In this document: one piece after another, positions 25,027 to 33,278 of the stretch | Layout of the letters: each line of letters opens with the position of its first letter | How positions within the stretch are numbered: the first letter of the stretch is position 1 | Assembly: GCA_964541525.1 (NCBI GenBank) | Contig: CAZIQF010000012.1 | Span: 1-41,300, forward strand | DNA length: 41,300 bases | From: UBA1737 sp964541525 | GTDB taxonomy: Bacteria > Bacillota_I > Bacilli_A > ML615J-28 > CAG-313 | Direction: 5' to 3' | The notes under the pieces: model-generated | The model's database searches: none | The model's input: the letters and a program-made list of their open reading frames with translations, nothing else | What the model was told of the DNA's origin: nothing | Made by a program: the position numbers and the translations under genes

Positions 25027-27744
25027 ATGAAAAAAGTATTTTTAATGTTTTTGATGGTAATCCTTGCATTTGGCCTAATTGGTTGTAAGAAAAATAATTC
25101 AGGCAATAATTCTGATGATCAAGGTGGAAATAATTCCGGTAATAATGAACAAGAATATACCGGTGAACCGGTTGGATTTACGATTCACTATCGCCGTACG
25201 GACAATAGCTACTCACAATGGGGGCTATGGTTATGGGAAGATGGTAGTGAAGGTGCTGTTTATGAATTTCAGGGAACAGATGATTATGGTGCATATGTAA
25301 CTTATGAATTTAGTCAATGGTCTAGTGGCCTTGCTGATAGTAAAATGGGATTCATTGTTCGAAAAGTAGCAAGTTGGACTAAAGACTATGACTCCGATCG
25401 TTTCATTATTTTCAAAAATTATAAATTGGATGCAAGTGGATATTATCATATCTATTTACGTCAAGGAGACGGAACAATTTATACTAATGCGGAGGGTGAA
25501 GTGGCAGATATTGTTCAAACCTTTGAGGTTTTCCAAAACGCAACAAATTATTATATTCATTTTGAATTAAATAAAGAATATGAGTCTTATACTTTATATG
25601 AAGGAGATCAAGTTTTAGTATCAAGTGATGATCAAAATAATGATCCAAATGCAATCTTAAAAACAACTAAAAAGTTACAATATAATTTAGGCCAAGCAAT
25701 GCCGGATGTTACGAAAGACTTTAAATTAGTAGTTAAATTTAAATTATCAAAATTAACACAAACTAAGTATGCTGATAAGGCAAAACTTTATACTACTGAT
25801 GGTTTTAAGAAAGCATATACTTATGACGGTGATTTAGGTGCCATTTATTCTAGAGAATCAACTACATTTAGAGTATGGTCACCAATCTCAACAGATATGA
25901 AACTTCGAATTTATGAAACAGGAACACCAAGTAAAATTTTATTAAATGGAACATGGGAAACATTTGTTAATGGTTCTGATTTATATCAAGAATATCAAAT
26001 GACTCGTGGTGAAAAAGGTACTTGGGAATATACGTTAAATGGTGACTTAGGTGGCAAATACTATACATATGTTGTAACAAATTCTTCATATCAAAATCGA
26101 GAAGTTGTTGATCCATATGCTAAATCAACTGGTATTAATGGTCTTCGTGGAATGATTGTTGATTTTACTCAAACTAATCCAACTGGTTGGGATGATATTT
26201 CAATTTTAAAAATTCCATCATCATCATTAACCATTTATGAAACGCATGTCGCTGATATCACAAGTAGTGCTACTTGGGGTGGAACAAAAGAAAATGCGAA
26301 ATTATTTAAAGGTCTATATGAAACTGGAACAACTTATACTGCCAATGGGAAAACCGTTACAACTGGCTTTGACCATATCAAAGAACTTGGCGTTAATGCA
26401 GTGCAATTGATTCCAATCTTCGACCAAGCTAATGATGAACGTCCAGATGATGATCCAACAAGAACTGATGGTTCTGTTCGTCAATTTAACTGGGGATATA
26501 ATCCACTTAACTATAATGCTTTAGATGGTATTTATTCTTCTGATCCATATGATGGATATGCAAGAATTAGAGAATTCAAAGAATTAGTATTGGCATATAA
26601 TCAAGCTGGTATTAATATCATTATGGATGTTGTATATAACCATGTATCAGGTTTGGATGGTAGTAATTTTGATGTTTTAATGCCTAAATATTATTTCCGC
26701 TATCGTTCAGGAGTTGCATCAAATGGTTCAGGATGTGGTAATGAAACTGCATCAGAAATGCCGATGTTTAGAAAATTCATGATTGATTCGACTGAATTTT
26801 GGGCAAGTGAATATAAACTTGGTGGTTTCCGATTTGATTTAATGGGTGTTCATGATTTAGAAACAATGAACCTTCTTACTGCCAATCTTCATGAGAATGT
26901 TAGTGAATATATTACCGTTTATGGTGAACCTTGGACTGGTGGAACAATTGCGTTAAGTTCAGCCGCTGCTAATCAATCAAATTTGGCAAGTTTCAAAGGC
27001 TATGGTCAATTTAATGATCAAATGCGTGATTCATTAATTAAAGGTGGATTAAGTGGTGTTAGTGAAAAAGGTTGGGTTAATGGTAATACAGCTGAAATTA
27101 ATCGTTTAATTAATGGTTTAAAAGGCATTACAAAAGCCAATGTAACTGATCCAACTAAATCAATTGCTTATGTAACATGTCATGATAATTATACTTTATA
27201 TGACCGTTTAAAAGCAGCTGATTCAGTAGGTTTAAGCCCTAATATTATCAAACAGCAAGCAATGCTTGCCAATGCATGTGTATTTACTTCTCAAGGTATT
27301 ACATTTATGTTAGCTGGAGAAGAAATGCTTAGAACTAAAGGTGGAGATTCTAATTCATATCAATCTTCATACAAAGTTAATGAAATTAATTATGCCTTAA
27401 AGATTACTCACGCCGATATGATGGCAAATTATCAAAAATTAATTTCATTAAAACAAAATGCCAATGTTTTTGGCAAAACTGCATCAGAAATTACGACTGA
27501 TGTAACAATCACAACAAATCAACAAAATAGTTTAATTACAATGAAAATTGTTGATCAAGTAAATCAGGTAGAATATATCATATGTCATAGTAATGGTGTT
27601 ACTAGTGCGACAGCGCCTAAACTTGTAAATCTAGAAGGCTATACATTATATCTTGATACACTAAATACTCAAAATTTAGTCTTAAAGAATAATATGCGTA
27701 TTAGTGATTATCAAACAATTATTGCATTTCGTAGTATTGCATAA
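25027..27744 (+). CDS. pulA: Type I pullulanase lipoprotein (CBM41-CBM48-GH13)
   Basis: This 905-residue enzyme cleaves alpha-1,6 branches of pullulan and starch at the cell surface. The lipobox is LIGC (Cys20), then an Asn/Gly/Ser linker. Residues about 48-160 form a CBM41-like module (FTIHYRRTDNSYSQWGLWLW), 270-385 a CBM48 module (TFRVWSPISTDMKL), then the GH13 barrel. FNWGYNPLNYNALDG (487-501) carries the YNWGY motif that defines type I pullulanases. Catalytic residues are Asp604 (GGFRFDLMG), Glu634 (VYGEPWTGG) and Asp720 (CHDNYTLYDRL). A C-terminal beta domain follows. AAGGATT precedes ATG 25027. With the amylase it would turn branched starch into linear dextrins for MalE. Confidence 0.95.
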   Translation: MKKVFLMFLMVILAFGLIGCKKNNSGNNSDDQGGNNSGNNEQEYTGEPVGFTIHYRRTDNSYSQWGLWLWEDGSEGAVYEFQGTDDYGAYVTYEFSQWSSGLADSKMGFIVRKVASWTKDYDSDRFIIFKNYKLDASGYYHIYLRQGDGTIYTNAEGEVADIVQTFEVFQNATNYYIHFELNKEYESYTLYEGDQVLVSSDDQNNDPNAILKTTKKLQYNLGQAMPDVTKDFKLVVKFKLSKLTQTKYADKAKLYTTDGFKKAYTYDGDLGAIYSRESTTFRVWSPISTDMKLRIYETGTPSKILLNGTWETFVNGSDLYQEYQMTRGEKGTWEYTLNGDLGGKYYTYVVTNSSYQNREVVDPYAKSTGINGLRGMIVDFTQTNPTGWDDISILKIPSSSLTIYETHVADITSSATWGGTKENAKLFKGLYETGTTYTANGKTVTTGFDHIKELGVNAVQLIPIFDQANDERPDDDPTRTDGSVRQFNWGYNPLNYNALDGIYSSDPYDGYARIREFKELVLAYNQAGINIIMDVVYNHVSGLDGSNFDVLMPKYYFRYRSGVASNGSGCGNETASEMPMFRKFMIDSTEFWASEYKLGGFRFDLMGVHDLETMNLLTANLHENVSEYITVYGEPWTGGTIALSSAAANQSNLASFKGYGQFNDQMRDSLIKGGLSGVSEKGWVNGNTAEINRLINGLKGITKANVTDPTKSIAYVTCHDNYTLYDRLKAADSVGLSPNIIKQQAMLANACVFTSQGITFMLAGEEMLRTKGGDSNSYQSSYKVNEINYALKITHADMMANYQKLISLKQNANVFGKTASEITTDVTITTNQQNSLITMKIVDQVNQVEYIICHSNGVTSATAPKLVNLEGYTLYLDTLNTQNLVLKNNMRISDYQTIIAFRSIA

Positions 27745-27802
27745 GACATATCATATTCAACATAAAAACTAAAAAAGAAAAAATAAAAGGAGAAAAAGAA
27801 AA

Positions 27803-29077
27803 ATGAAAAAATTTTTATTACCTTGCTTACTATTCGTTTTATGTTTAGTAGTTACAAGTTGTACTCCAGCTTGTGAACACGAAGCTGGAAAACAATGGGA
27901 AGCAGATCAAACTACACATTGGCATGTTTGTTCAAAATGTGGTGAAAAAGTTGATGAAGCTGAACATACATGGGGTGAATGGATTGTATCTGTTCCTGCA
28001 TCTGTAGGTGCTGAAGGAAGTCAATATCGTCAATGTACAGTTTGTAAAAAAGCTGAAGTACAAGCAATTCCTGCAATCGTACTTGCAACAGGTGAAGCTC
28101 AAGCAGACGTAGCTGTATATGTAAAAGCTCCTGCTGATTGGTCTGTTGTTAACTGTTATTATTGGGGTGATAATGTTGAATCTAATAAGACTGTTGGATG
28201 GCCAGGTCAAGAAATGACTCTAGTTAATGCAGAAGAAAACGTTTGGGGCTTTATTGTTCCTGCTGGTACTGCTAATATAATTTTCAATAATGGTAGTACA
28301 CAAACTGCTGACTTATTATTTGGTACTGAAACTAACCTTTATACTCTTACAGTAGCAAATGCTGAAGGTAAATTATTAGCTGATTATGGTGAATATGTAC
28401 CAGCTGCTGATCAACCAGAACTTAACAAATATCCAATTTCTGAAGCTGAAACATTCAGAACTATCTATGTTCAATTACCTGAATCATGGGCAGCTCAAAA
28501 TGTTCACTATTGGGGTGCTGGTGTAGGAAGCGAATGGCCAGGAGATCCATTAACAGTTGTTGATGCAGAAAAACATGTTTATAGCTTTGAACTTTCTTCA
28601 AAAGTAACTGGTTTCTTATTTAATGCTGGTGATGGACAACCTCAAACATCTAATGTTCTTCCTAATGAAGCTGTTAATGGTTATGTAGTTAGTGTTGATG
28701 ATAAAGGTAATGTATCAGTTACTGCTTGTACATATAGTGAAGGTGGATTCACTGAAGTAGAATTAGGACCAGTTGAAGTAGTATTATATGTTAAAGGTTC
28801 AATGAATGTTTGGAGTGATAATGATGCATTCAAATTAGTTGTTGATGGTGACAATGCAAGTCTTCAAGTTGCACTTGTTGAAGGTGATGAATTCAAAATT
28901 GCAACATCAGCTTGGGATATCCAATTTGGTAGTGGTAATACAGAAATGGATGCAGCTTGCTTCGTTGCTAATGGTGAAAATATTAAATGTTTAGTAGCTG
29001 GTACTTACCTTATCACAGTTGTTAATTACAATAGTGATGCACGTACTTGCTCAATCGTAGCAGTTTCTGCTGAATAA
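27803..29077 (+). CDS. Multi-module starch-binding lipoprotein
   Basis: This 424-residue lipoprotein has no catalytic domain. The lipobox is VTSC (Cys20). Residues 24-92 form a Cys/His-rich module with HWHVCSKCGE and RQCTVCKKAE (two CxxC pairs), found in other gut-bacterial surface proteins. Residues about 102-195 and 218-310 are two similar modules of the CBM26/CBM25 starch-binding type, marked by VNCYYWGDNVESN with WPGQEM and by VHYWGAGVGSEWPGDP. Residues about 324-422 are a third beta module (VLYVKGSMNVWSDNDAFKL) resembling the later domains of SusE/SusF-like glycan binders. Domain calls are by pattern. Codon use is biased as in malE, suggesting high expression. AAGGAG precedes ATG 27803. 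It probably holds starch close to the amylase and pullulanase. Confidence 0.85.
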   Translation: MKKFLLPCLLFVLCLVVTSCTPACEHEAGKQWEADQTTHWHVCSKCGEKVDEAEHTWGEWIVSVPASVGAEGSQYRQCTVCKKAEVQAIPAIVLATGEAQADVAVYVKAPADWSVVNCYYWGDNVESNKTVGWPGQEMTLVNAEENVWGFIVPAGTANIIFNNGSTQTADLLFGTETNLYTLTVANAEGKLLADYGEYVPAADQPELNKYPISEAETFRTIYVQLPESWAAQNVHYWGAGVGSEWPGDPLTVVDAEKHVYSFELSSKVTGFLFNAGDGQPQTSNVLPNEAVNGYVVSVDDKGNVSVTACTYSEGGFTEVELGPVEVVLYVKGSMNVWSDNDAFKLVVDGDNASLQVALVEGDEFKIATSAWDIQFGSGNTEMDAACFVANGENIKCLVAGTYLITVVNYNSDARTCSIVAVSAE

Positions 29078-29092
29078 TTGATAAACTAAATC

Positions 29093-29127
29093 AAGTGTGG
29101 ATTAACTTAAGGTTATCCACACTTTTT
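29093..29127 (+). terminator. Terminator of the starch locus
   Basis: AAGTGTGGAT (29093-29102) pairs with ATCCACACTT (29115-29124), followed by TTTTT. It closes the 13.6-kb operon. Confidence 0.9.
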
Positions 29128-29305
29128 ACTTTTATGTAATTTTGAATATTTAAGAAATATCACGCGGGGCATATTAAGTAGTTTGAGTCATTTCGATGTG
29201 TAATTTCATGAATACAATATATATTAATAATATTATTAGTTCTTGCGAGTTTCATTCATTCAGCTTGTCGATAATGAACATGTTTTATCTAATAAAACGT
29301 TCAAC
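29128..29305. other. Intergenic stretch with a small G+C-richer patch
   Basis: No gene is supported. CACGCGGGGCAT near 29161-29172 is unusually G+C-rich for this genome. On the minus strand a 31-codon frame beginning MKLARTNNIINIYCIHEI runs through it; it could be a trace of a lost gene, but nothing identifies it. Confidence 0.2.
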
Positions 29306-29334
29306 TTGAAATTTAAGACATAATTTGATATAAT
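29306..29334 (+). promoter_or_regulatory. Sigma-A promoter of gpmI
   Basis: TTGAAA (29306-29311), 17 bases, TATAAT (29329-29334) with an extended TGA before it. Confidence 0.88.
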
Positions 29335-29382
29335 ATATAGGGTTATAAAAATAGTATAAATTATATTAAGGAGTAAATCAAA

Positions 29383-30912
29383 GTGAAGAAAAAATTAGTT
29401 ATGTTAACTATCATGGATGGTTATGGAATTAGAAATGTTGTTGATGGTAATGCGATTGCTAATGCGAAAAAACCTAATCTTGATTGTTTGTTTAAAGAAT
29501 ATCCTAATACTCTTATTGAGGCATCTGGTGAAGCTGTAGGTCTTCCTGATGGGCAAATGGGTAATAGTGAAGTTGGACATATGAATATTGGAGCCGGTCG
29601 CGTTGTATTCCAATCATTAACTAGAGTTAATATTGCTTGTCGTGAAAATAAATTATTACAAATGCCTGCAATTGCGAAAGCCATTAATCATGCCAAAAAT
29701 AATCATTCTGCTTTACATGTAATGGGACTAATGAGTGATGGAGGTGTTCATTCTCATATTGATCATATTATTTATTTAATGAATGAAGCTAAAAAAGCTG
29801 GTGTTGAAAGAGTTTATGTTCATTCATTTTTAGATGGCCGTGATGTTCCACCACAATCTGCTAAAGAATATTTATCTCGTTTAAAAGATGCTTGTTTACC
29901 AGGTGTTAAATTAGGAGTTGTTTCTGGCCGATATTATGCAATGGATCGTGATAAGAACTATAACCGTATTCAACTGGCATATGATGCTTTAGTTTATGGT
30001 AAAGCTGAAGTTAAGGATGTATTAGAGGGAATTGATGAATCTTATCAAGAGGGGATTACTGATGAATTTGTTAAACCGTATATTGTGTCCGAAGATGCAA
30101 CAATTAAAGAAAATGATGCAGTAATTTTTGCTAACTTTAGACCTGACCGTGCAATTCAAATGAGTATTGCTTTAACTAATCCAACTGAAGCTGTTTCGGA
30201 TAAAGGTAATTTAGAAAACTATCTGGTATTTAAAAACTTATACTTTGTTCAAATGATGTTATATAGTGAGAAAGTATTAGGTGATGTAGCATTTGATGTG
30301 CAAAAATTAGATAATATTTATGGTGAAGTTATTGCTGCTAATGGTTTAAAACAATTAAGAATTGCTGAAACAGAAAAATATGCCCATGTCACATTCTTCT
30401 TTGATGGTGGTGTTGACAAAGAATTACCTGGTGCTGATCGAATTTTAGTTCCCTCACCAAAAGTTGCTACATATGATTTAAAACCAGAAATGAGTGCTTA
30501 TGAAGTTACTGATAAAGTCTTAGAAGCAATCAAATCAGAAAAATATGATACCATTATCTTAAATTATGCGAACTGTGATATGGTCGGTCATACTACTGTT
30601 TATGATGCAGCTGTTAAAGCCGTTGAAGTTGTTGATGAGTGTGTGGGAAAAGTTGCAAAAGCCGTTGAAGCCGTTGGAGGCGTAATGTTACTTACTGCTG
30701 ACCATGGTAATGCTGATTGCATTTGGGATGAAAATAAAAATCCATTCTCTGCTCATACAACATCACCGGTTCCTTTCCTTGTAACCAGCAAAGATGTTGT
30801 TCTAGAAGAAACTGGTAATTTAGGTGATATTGCACCAACTATGCTTGAATTATTAGGTATTGCTAAACCTGTAGAAATGACAGGCAAGAGTATGATTAAA
30901 GCTAAAAAATAG
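29383..30912 (+). CDS. gpmI: 2,3-bisphosphoglycerate-independent phosphoglycerate mutase
   Basis: This 509-residue Mn2+-dependent enzyme interconverts 3- and 2-phosphoglycerate in lower glycolysis. Asp12 in the MDGYG motif and Ser62 in GQMGNSEVGHMNIGAGR (the phosphorylated nucleophile) are present, as is the C-terminal metal site LLTADHGNAD. The middle has the phosphotransferase segment VHSHIDHI. The length matches the family. The start is GTG 29383, 9 bases after AAGGAG (29368-29373); no ATG gives a better start. It is monocistronic, with its own promoter, directly after the starch locus. Confidence 0.97.
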   Translation: MKKKLVMLTIMDGYGIRNVVDGNAIANAKKPNLDCLFKEYPNTLIEASGEAVGLPDGQMGNSEVGHMNIGAGRVVFQSLTRVNIACRENKLLQMPAIAKAINHAKNNHSALHVMGLMSDGGVHSHIDHIIYLMNEAKKAGVERVYVHSFLDGRDVPPQSAKEYLSRLKDACLPGVKLGVVSGRYYAMDRDKNYNRIQLAYDALVYGKAEVKDVLEGIDESYQEGITDEFVKPYIVSEDATIKENDAVIFANFRPDRAIQMSIALTNPTEAVSDKGNLENYLVFKNLYFVQMMLYSEKVLGDVAFDVQKLDNIYGEVIAANGLKQLRIAETEKYAHVTFFFDGGVDKELPGADRILVPSPKVATYDLKPEMSAYEVTDKVLEAIKSEKYDTIILNYANCDMVGHTTVYDAAVKAVEVVDECVGKVAKAVEAVGGVMLLTADHGNADCIWDENKNPFSAHTTSPVPFLVTSKDVVLEETGNLGDIAPTMLELLGIAKPVEMTGKSMIKAKK

Positions 30913-30921
30913 GTTTTAAAA

Positions 30922-30940
30922 AAGTAAGAATACTTATTTT
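30922..30940 (+). terminator. Weak terminator of gpmI
   Basis: AAGTA (30922-30926) pairs with TACTT (30931-30935), extended by A/T pairs, with a T run. The stem is short, so some read-through is likely. Confidence 0.45.
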
Positions 30941-30969
30941 TTGAAAAAATAGTTATTATGTAGTATAAT
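30941..30969 (+). promoter_or_regulatory. Sigma-A promoter of the NifU-like/GGGtGRT pair
   Basis: TTGAAA (30941-30946), 17 bases, TATAAT (30964-30969). The -35 follows directly on the T run of the gpmI terminator. Confidence 0.88.
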
Positions 30970-31002
30970 AATAAATGTAAAAAATGAAAGGATTAAAGAA
31001 AC

Positions 31003-31704
31003 ATGAATAACATGAATTACACAAGTCAAGTAAAAGCAATGTGCCCAGTTAAAGTTGGCGCAAGTCATGGATGTGCTCCAATCCCTCAAGAAGGTGAATG
31101 GACTTATTCTCGTAAAATCGAAGATATTAATGGTTTTACACATGGTGTTGGTTGGTGTGCTCCACAACAAGGTGCATGTAAACTATCACTAAACGTTAAG
31201 AATGGGGTTATCCAAGAAGCATTAGTAGAAACTATTGGTTGTTCTGGTATGACTCACTCAGCTGCAATGGCATCTGAAGCATTAGTAGGAAAAACAGTTT
31301 TAGAAGCATTAAATACAGACCTAGTTTGTGATGCAATTAATACTGCAATGCGTGAACTTTTCTTACAAATTGTTTATGGTCGTAGCCAATCAGCATTCTC
31401 TGAAGGTGGACTTCACATTGGTGCTGGATTAGAAGATTTAGGTAAAGGATTAAGAAGCCAAGTTGGTACTGCTTATTCGACATTAGCTAAAGGTCCTCGT
31501 TATCTTGAACTTGCTGAAGGATATATTACAAGAATTGCATTAGATGCAAATAATGAAATCATCGGTTATGAATATTTATCTTTAGGTAAATTTACTGATT
31601 TCTTGAAGACTGGTATGAATGCTGATGAAGCAGTTAAAAAAGCTATGGGTACATATGGTAGATTTGCCGATGCTGCAAAATACATTGACCCACGTCAAGA
31701 ATAG
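31003..31704 (+). CDS. NifU-like Fe-S scaffold-type protein partnered with GGGtGRT
   Basis: This 233-residue cytoplasmic protein resembles the N-terminal scaffold domain of NifU/IscU in its core: WCAPQQGACKL (Cys52, Cys59) and ETIGCSGMTHSAAMASEALV (Cys80) recall the Cys pattern and GCxAxxASxSxxTE helix of scaffolds. An unusual N-terminal part (MCPVKVGASHGCAPIP, Cys14 and Cys24) and a long C-terminal part with GLRSQVGTAYSTLAKGPRYLEL are not in ordinary IscU. Similar proteins are found beside GGGtGRT genes in anaerobes, as here, 12 bases upstream in one operon. Fe-S binding is inferred from Cys spacing; the biochemical role is not known to me. AAAGG (30987-30991) precedes ATG 31003. Confidence 0.7.
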   Translation: MNNMNYTSQVKAMCPVKVGASHGCAPIPQEGEWTYSRKIEDINGFTHGVGWCAPQQGACKLSLNVKNGVIQEALVETIGCSGMTHSAAMASEALVGKTVLEALNTDLVCDAINTAMRELFLQIVYGRSQSAFSEGGLHIGAGLEDLGKGLRSQVGTAYSTLAKGPRYLELAEGYITRIALDANNEIIGYEYLSLGKFTDFLKTGMNADEAVKKAMGTYGRFADAAKYIDPRQE

Positions 31705-31716
31705 GAGGCATTAACA

Positions 31717-32718
31717 ATGGCATTATTTGAAAGTTATGAAAGAAGAATAAATCAAATTAATAAATGTTTAAATGAAAATGGCATTAAGGATATTGATGAA
31801 GCAAAAGCAATTTGTGAAGCTGCAGGTGTTGATGCTTATGGTATTACAAAAGGTATTCAACCTATTTGTTTTGAAAATGCGGCATGGGCTTATACAGTAG
31901 GTGCTGCTCTTGCATTAAAAAACAAAGCTAAAGATGCTGCTGAAGCTGCTAAATGGATTGGTGTTGGCTTGCAATCATTCTGTATTCCAGGATCAGTTGC
32001 TGATGACCGAAAAGTAGGTTTAGGTCATGGTAATTTAGGTGCTATGCTTCTTAGCGAAGATACTAAATGTTTTGCATTCTTAGCTGGCCACGAATCATTT
32101 GCTGCTGCTGAAGGTGCAATTGGTATCGCAAAAACTGCTAATAAAGTAAGAAAAGAGCCACTAAGAGTTATTCTTAATGGTCTTGGTAAAGATGCTGCTA
32201 AAATCATTTCTCGTATCAATGGGTTTACACTTGTTGAAACTGAATTTGACTATAAAACTGGTGAATTAAGAGAAACCAAAGTTACTCCATATTCAGATGG
32301 TGACCGTGGTAAAGTTCGTTGCTATGGTGCTGATGATGTTAGAGAAGGCGTTGCAATTATGTGGCATGAAAATGTTGATGTATCAATTACTGGTAACTCG
32401 ACTAACCCAACTCGTTTCCAACATCCAGTAGCTGGTACTTATAAGAAAGAAAGAGTACTTGCTGGTAAACCTTACTTCTCAGTTGCATCAGGTGGTGGTA
32501 CAGGACGTACACTTCATCCAGATAATATGGCTGCAGGTCCTGCTTCATATGGCTTTACTGATACACTTGGTCGTATGCATAGTGATGCTCAATTTGCTGG
32601 TTCTTCCAGTGTACCTGCTCACGTTGAAATGATGGGTTTAATTGGTATGGGTAATAACCCAATGGTTGGTGCTACAGTAGCAGTAGCAGTAGCTGTTTCT
32701 CAAGCACTAAATAAATAA
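31717..32718 (+). CDS. GGGtGRT protein
   Basis: This 333-residue protein belongs to the conserved family named after its signature, here SGGGTGRT at residues 258-265. It is rich in Ala and Gly, with no signal peptide or membrane helix, so it is probably cytoplasmic. Conserved-looking stretches include GLGHGNLGAMLLSEDTKCFA (101-120) and GNSTNPTRFQHPVAGT (226-241). The function of the family is not established; it occurs mostly in anaerobes next to the NifU-like gene seen here. AGGAGG precedes ATG 31717. Smooth, GCT-rich codon use suggests high expression. Confidence 0.9.
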   Translation: MALFESYERRINQINKCLNENGIKDIDEAKAICEAAGVDAYGITKGIQPICFENAAWAYTVGAALALKNKAKDAAEAAKWIGVGLQSFCIPGSVADDRKVGLGHGNLGAMLLSEDTKCFAFLAGHESFAAAEGAIGIAKTANKVRKEPLRVILNGLGKDAAKIISRINGFTLVETEFDYKTGELRETKVTPYSDGDRGKVRCYGADDVREGVAIMWHENVDVSITGNSTNPTRFQHPVAGTYKKERVLAGKPYFSVASGGGTGRTLHPDNMAAGPASYGFTDTLGRMHSDAQFAGSSSVPAHVEMMGLIGMGNNPMVGATVAVAVAVSQALNK

Positions 32719-32756
32719 TCATAATTGATTCTATACGATATAATCAATAAAAAAGT

Positions 32757-32793
32757 GATAATAGAAATTACAACATTTCTATTATCTTTTTTT
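32757..32793 (+). terminator. Strong terminator after the GGGtGRT gene
   Basis: A perfect 12-base stem (32757-32768 with 32775-32786), six-base loop and seven T. Confidence 0.92.
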
Positions 32794-33278
32794 ATAATAA
32801 TTTATTTATATTATAATAGAAAAAGATCAGACATGGTTATTTAATGATAATTATATATGGGAATGTTCTTTAATTTGAACAGTTTTTTACATAACTTTTT
32901 ACAAAGGTTTAAGTATTATGAATATTTCTAGTCTAGATTTGATGTTATAATTTAGAATGCTATTTTTAGTATTTAAATCTTAATAAAATAGTTGTTTTTT
33001 TTAAAAAAAATGATAAAATATAACTATAAGTAATTCAATTGAAATGAAGTATCTAATAAAATTTAATAAAAAATTAAAAAGATTATCATTTAATCCTTAG
33101 TGGCATAGTATATAATGGATATATGTGTAGAGGTATTAATCATGGTTTAAATTAAAATAAAATATTAAATTCAAAAAAATTCTGTTGGTGATTATTTTTG
33201 GGAGTAATTTATCAATTAAAAGTAAATTATTATAATTGCTAACGATGTTTATACAAATCAAGAAGAAAGGTGAGTTAT
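32794..33278 (+). other. Non-coding stretch with orphan promoter and hairpin
   Basis: No gene is supported. An extended -10 (TGTTATAAT, 32943-32951) is followed by a hairpin CTATTTT/AAAATAG (32960-32991) and a T run, which would yield a transcript of only about 45 bases. A second candidate promoter, TTGTTT with TGATAAAAT (32992-33019), spans a T8A8 palindrome. TATAAT also occurs at 33111 and 33231, either of which could serve the next gene. Confidence 0.35.

Noticed and set aside
27932..28210. Minus-strand frame within the starch-binding gene
   Set aside because: It is a shadow of the strongly biased plus-strand codons and lacks a ribosome site; the same holds for the other opposite-strand frames inside genes.
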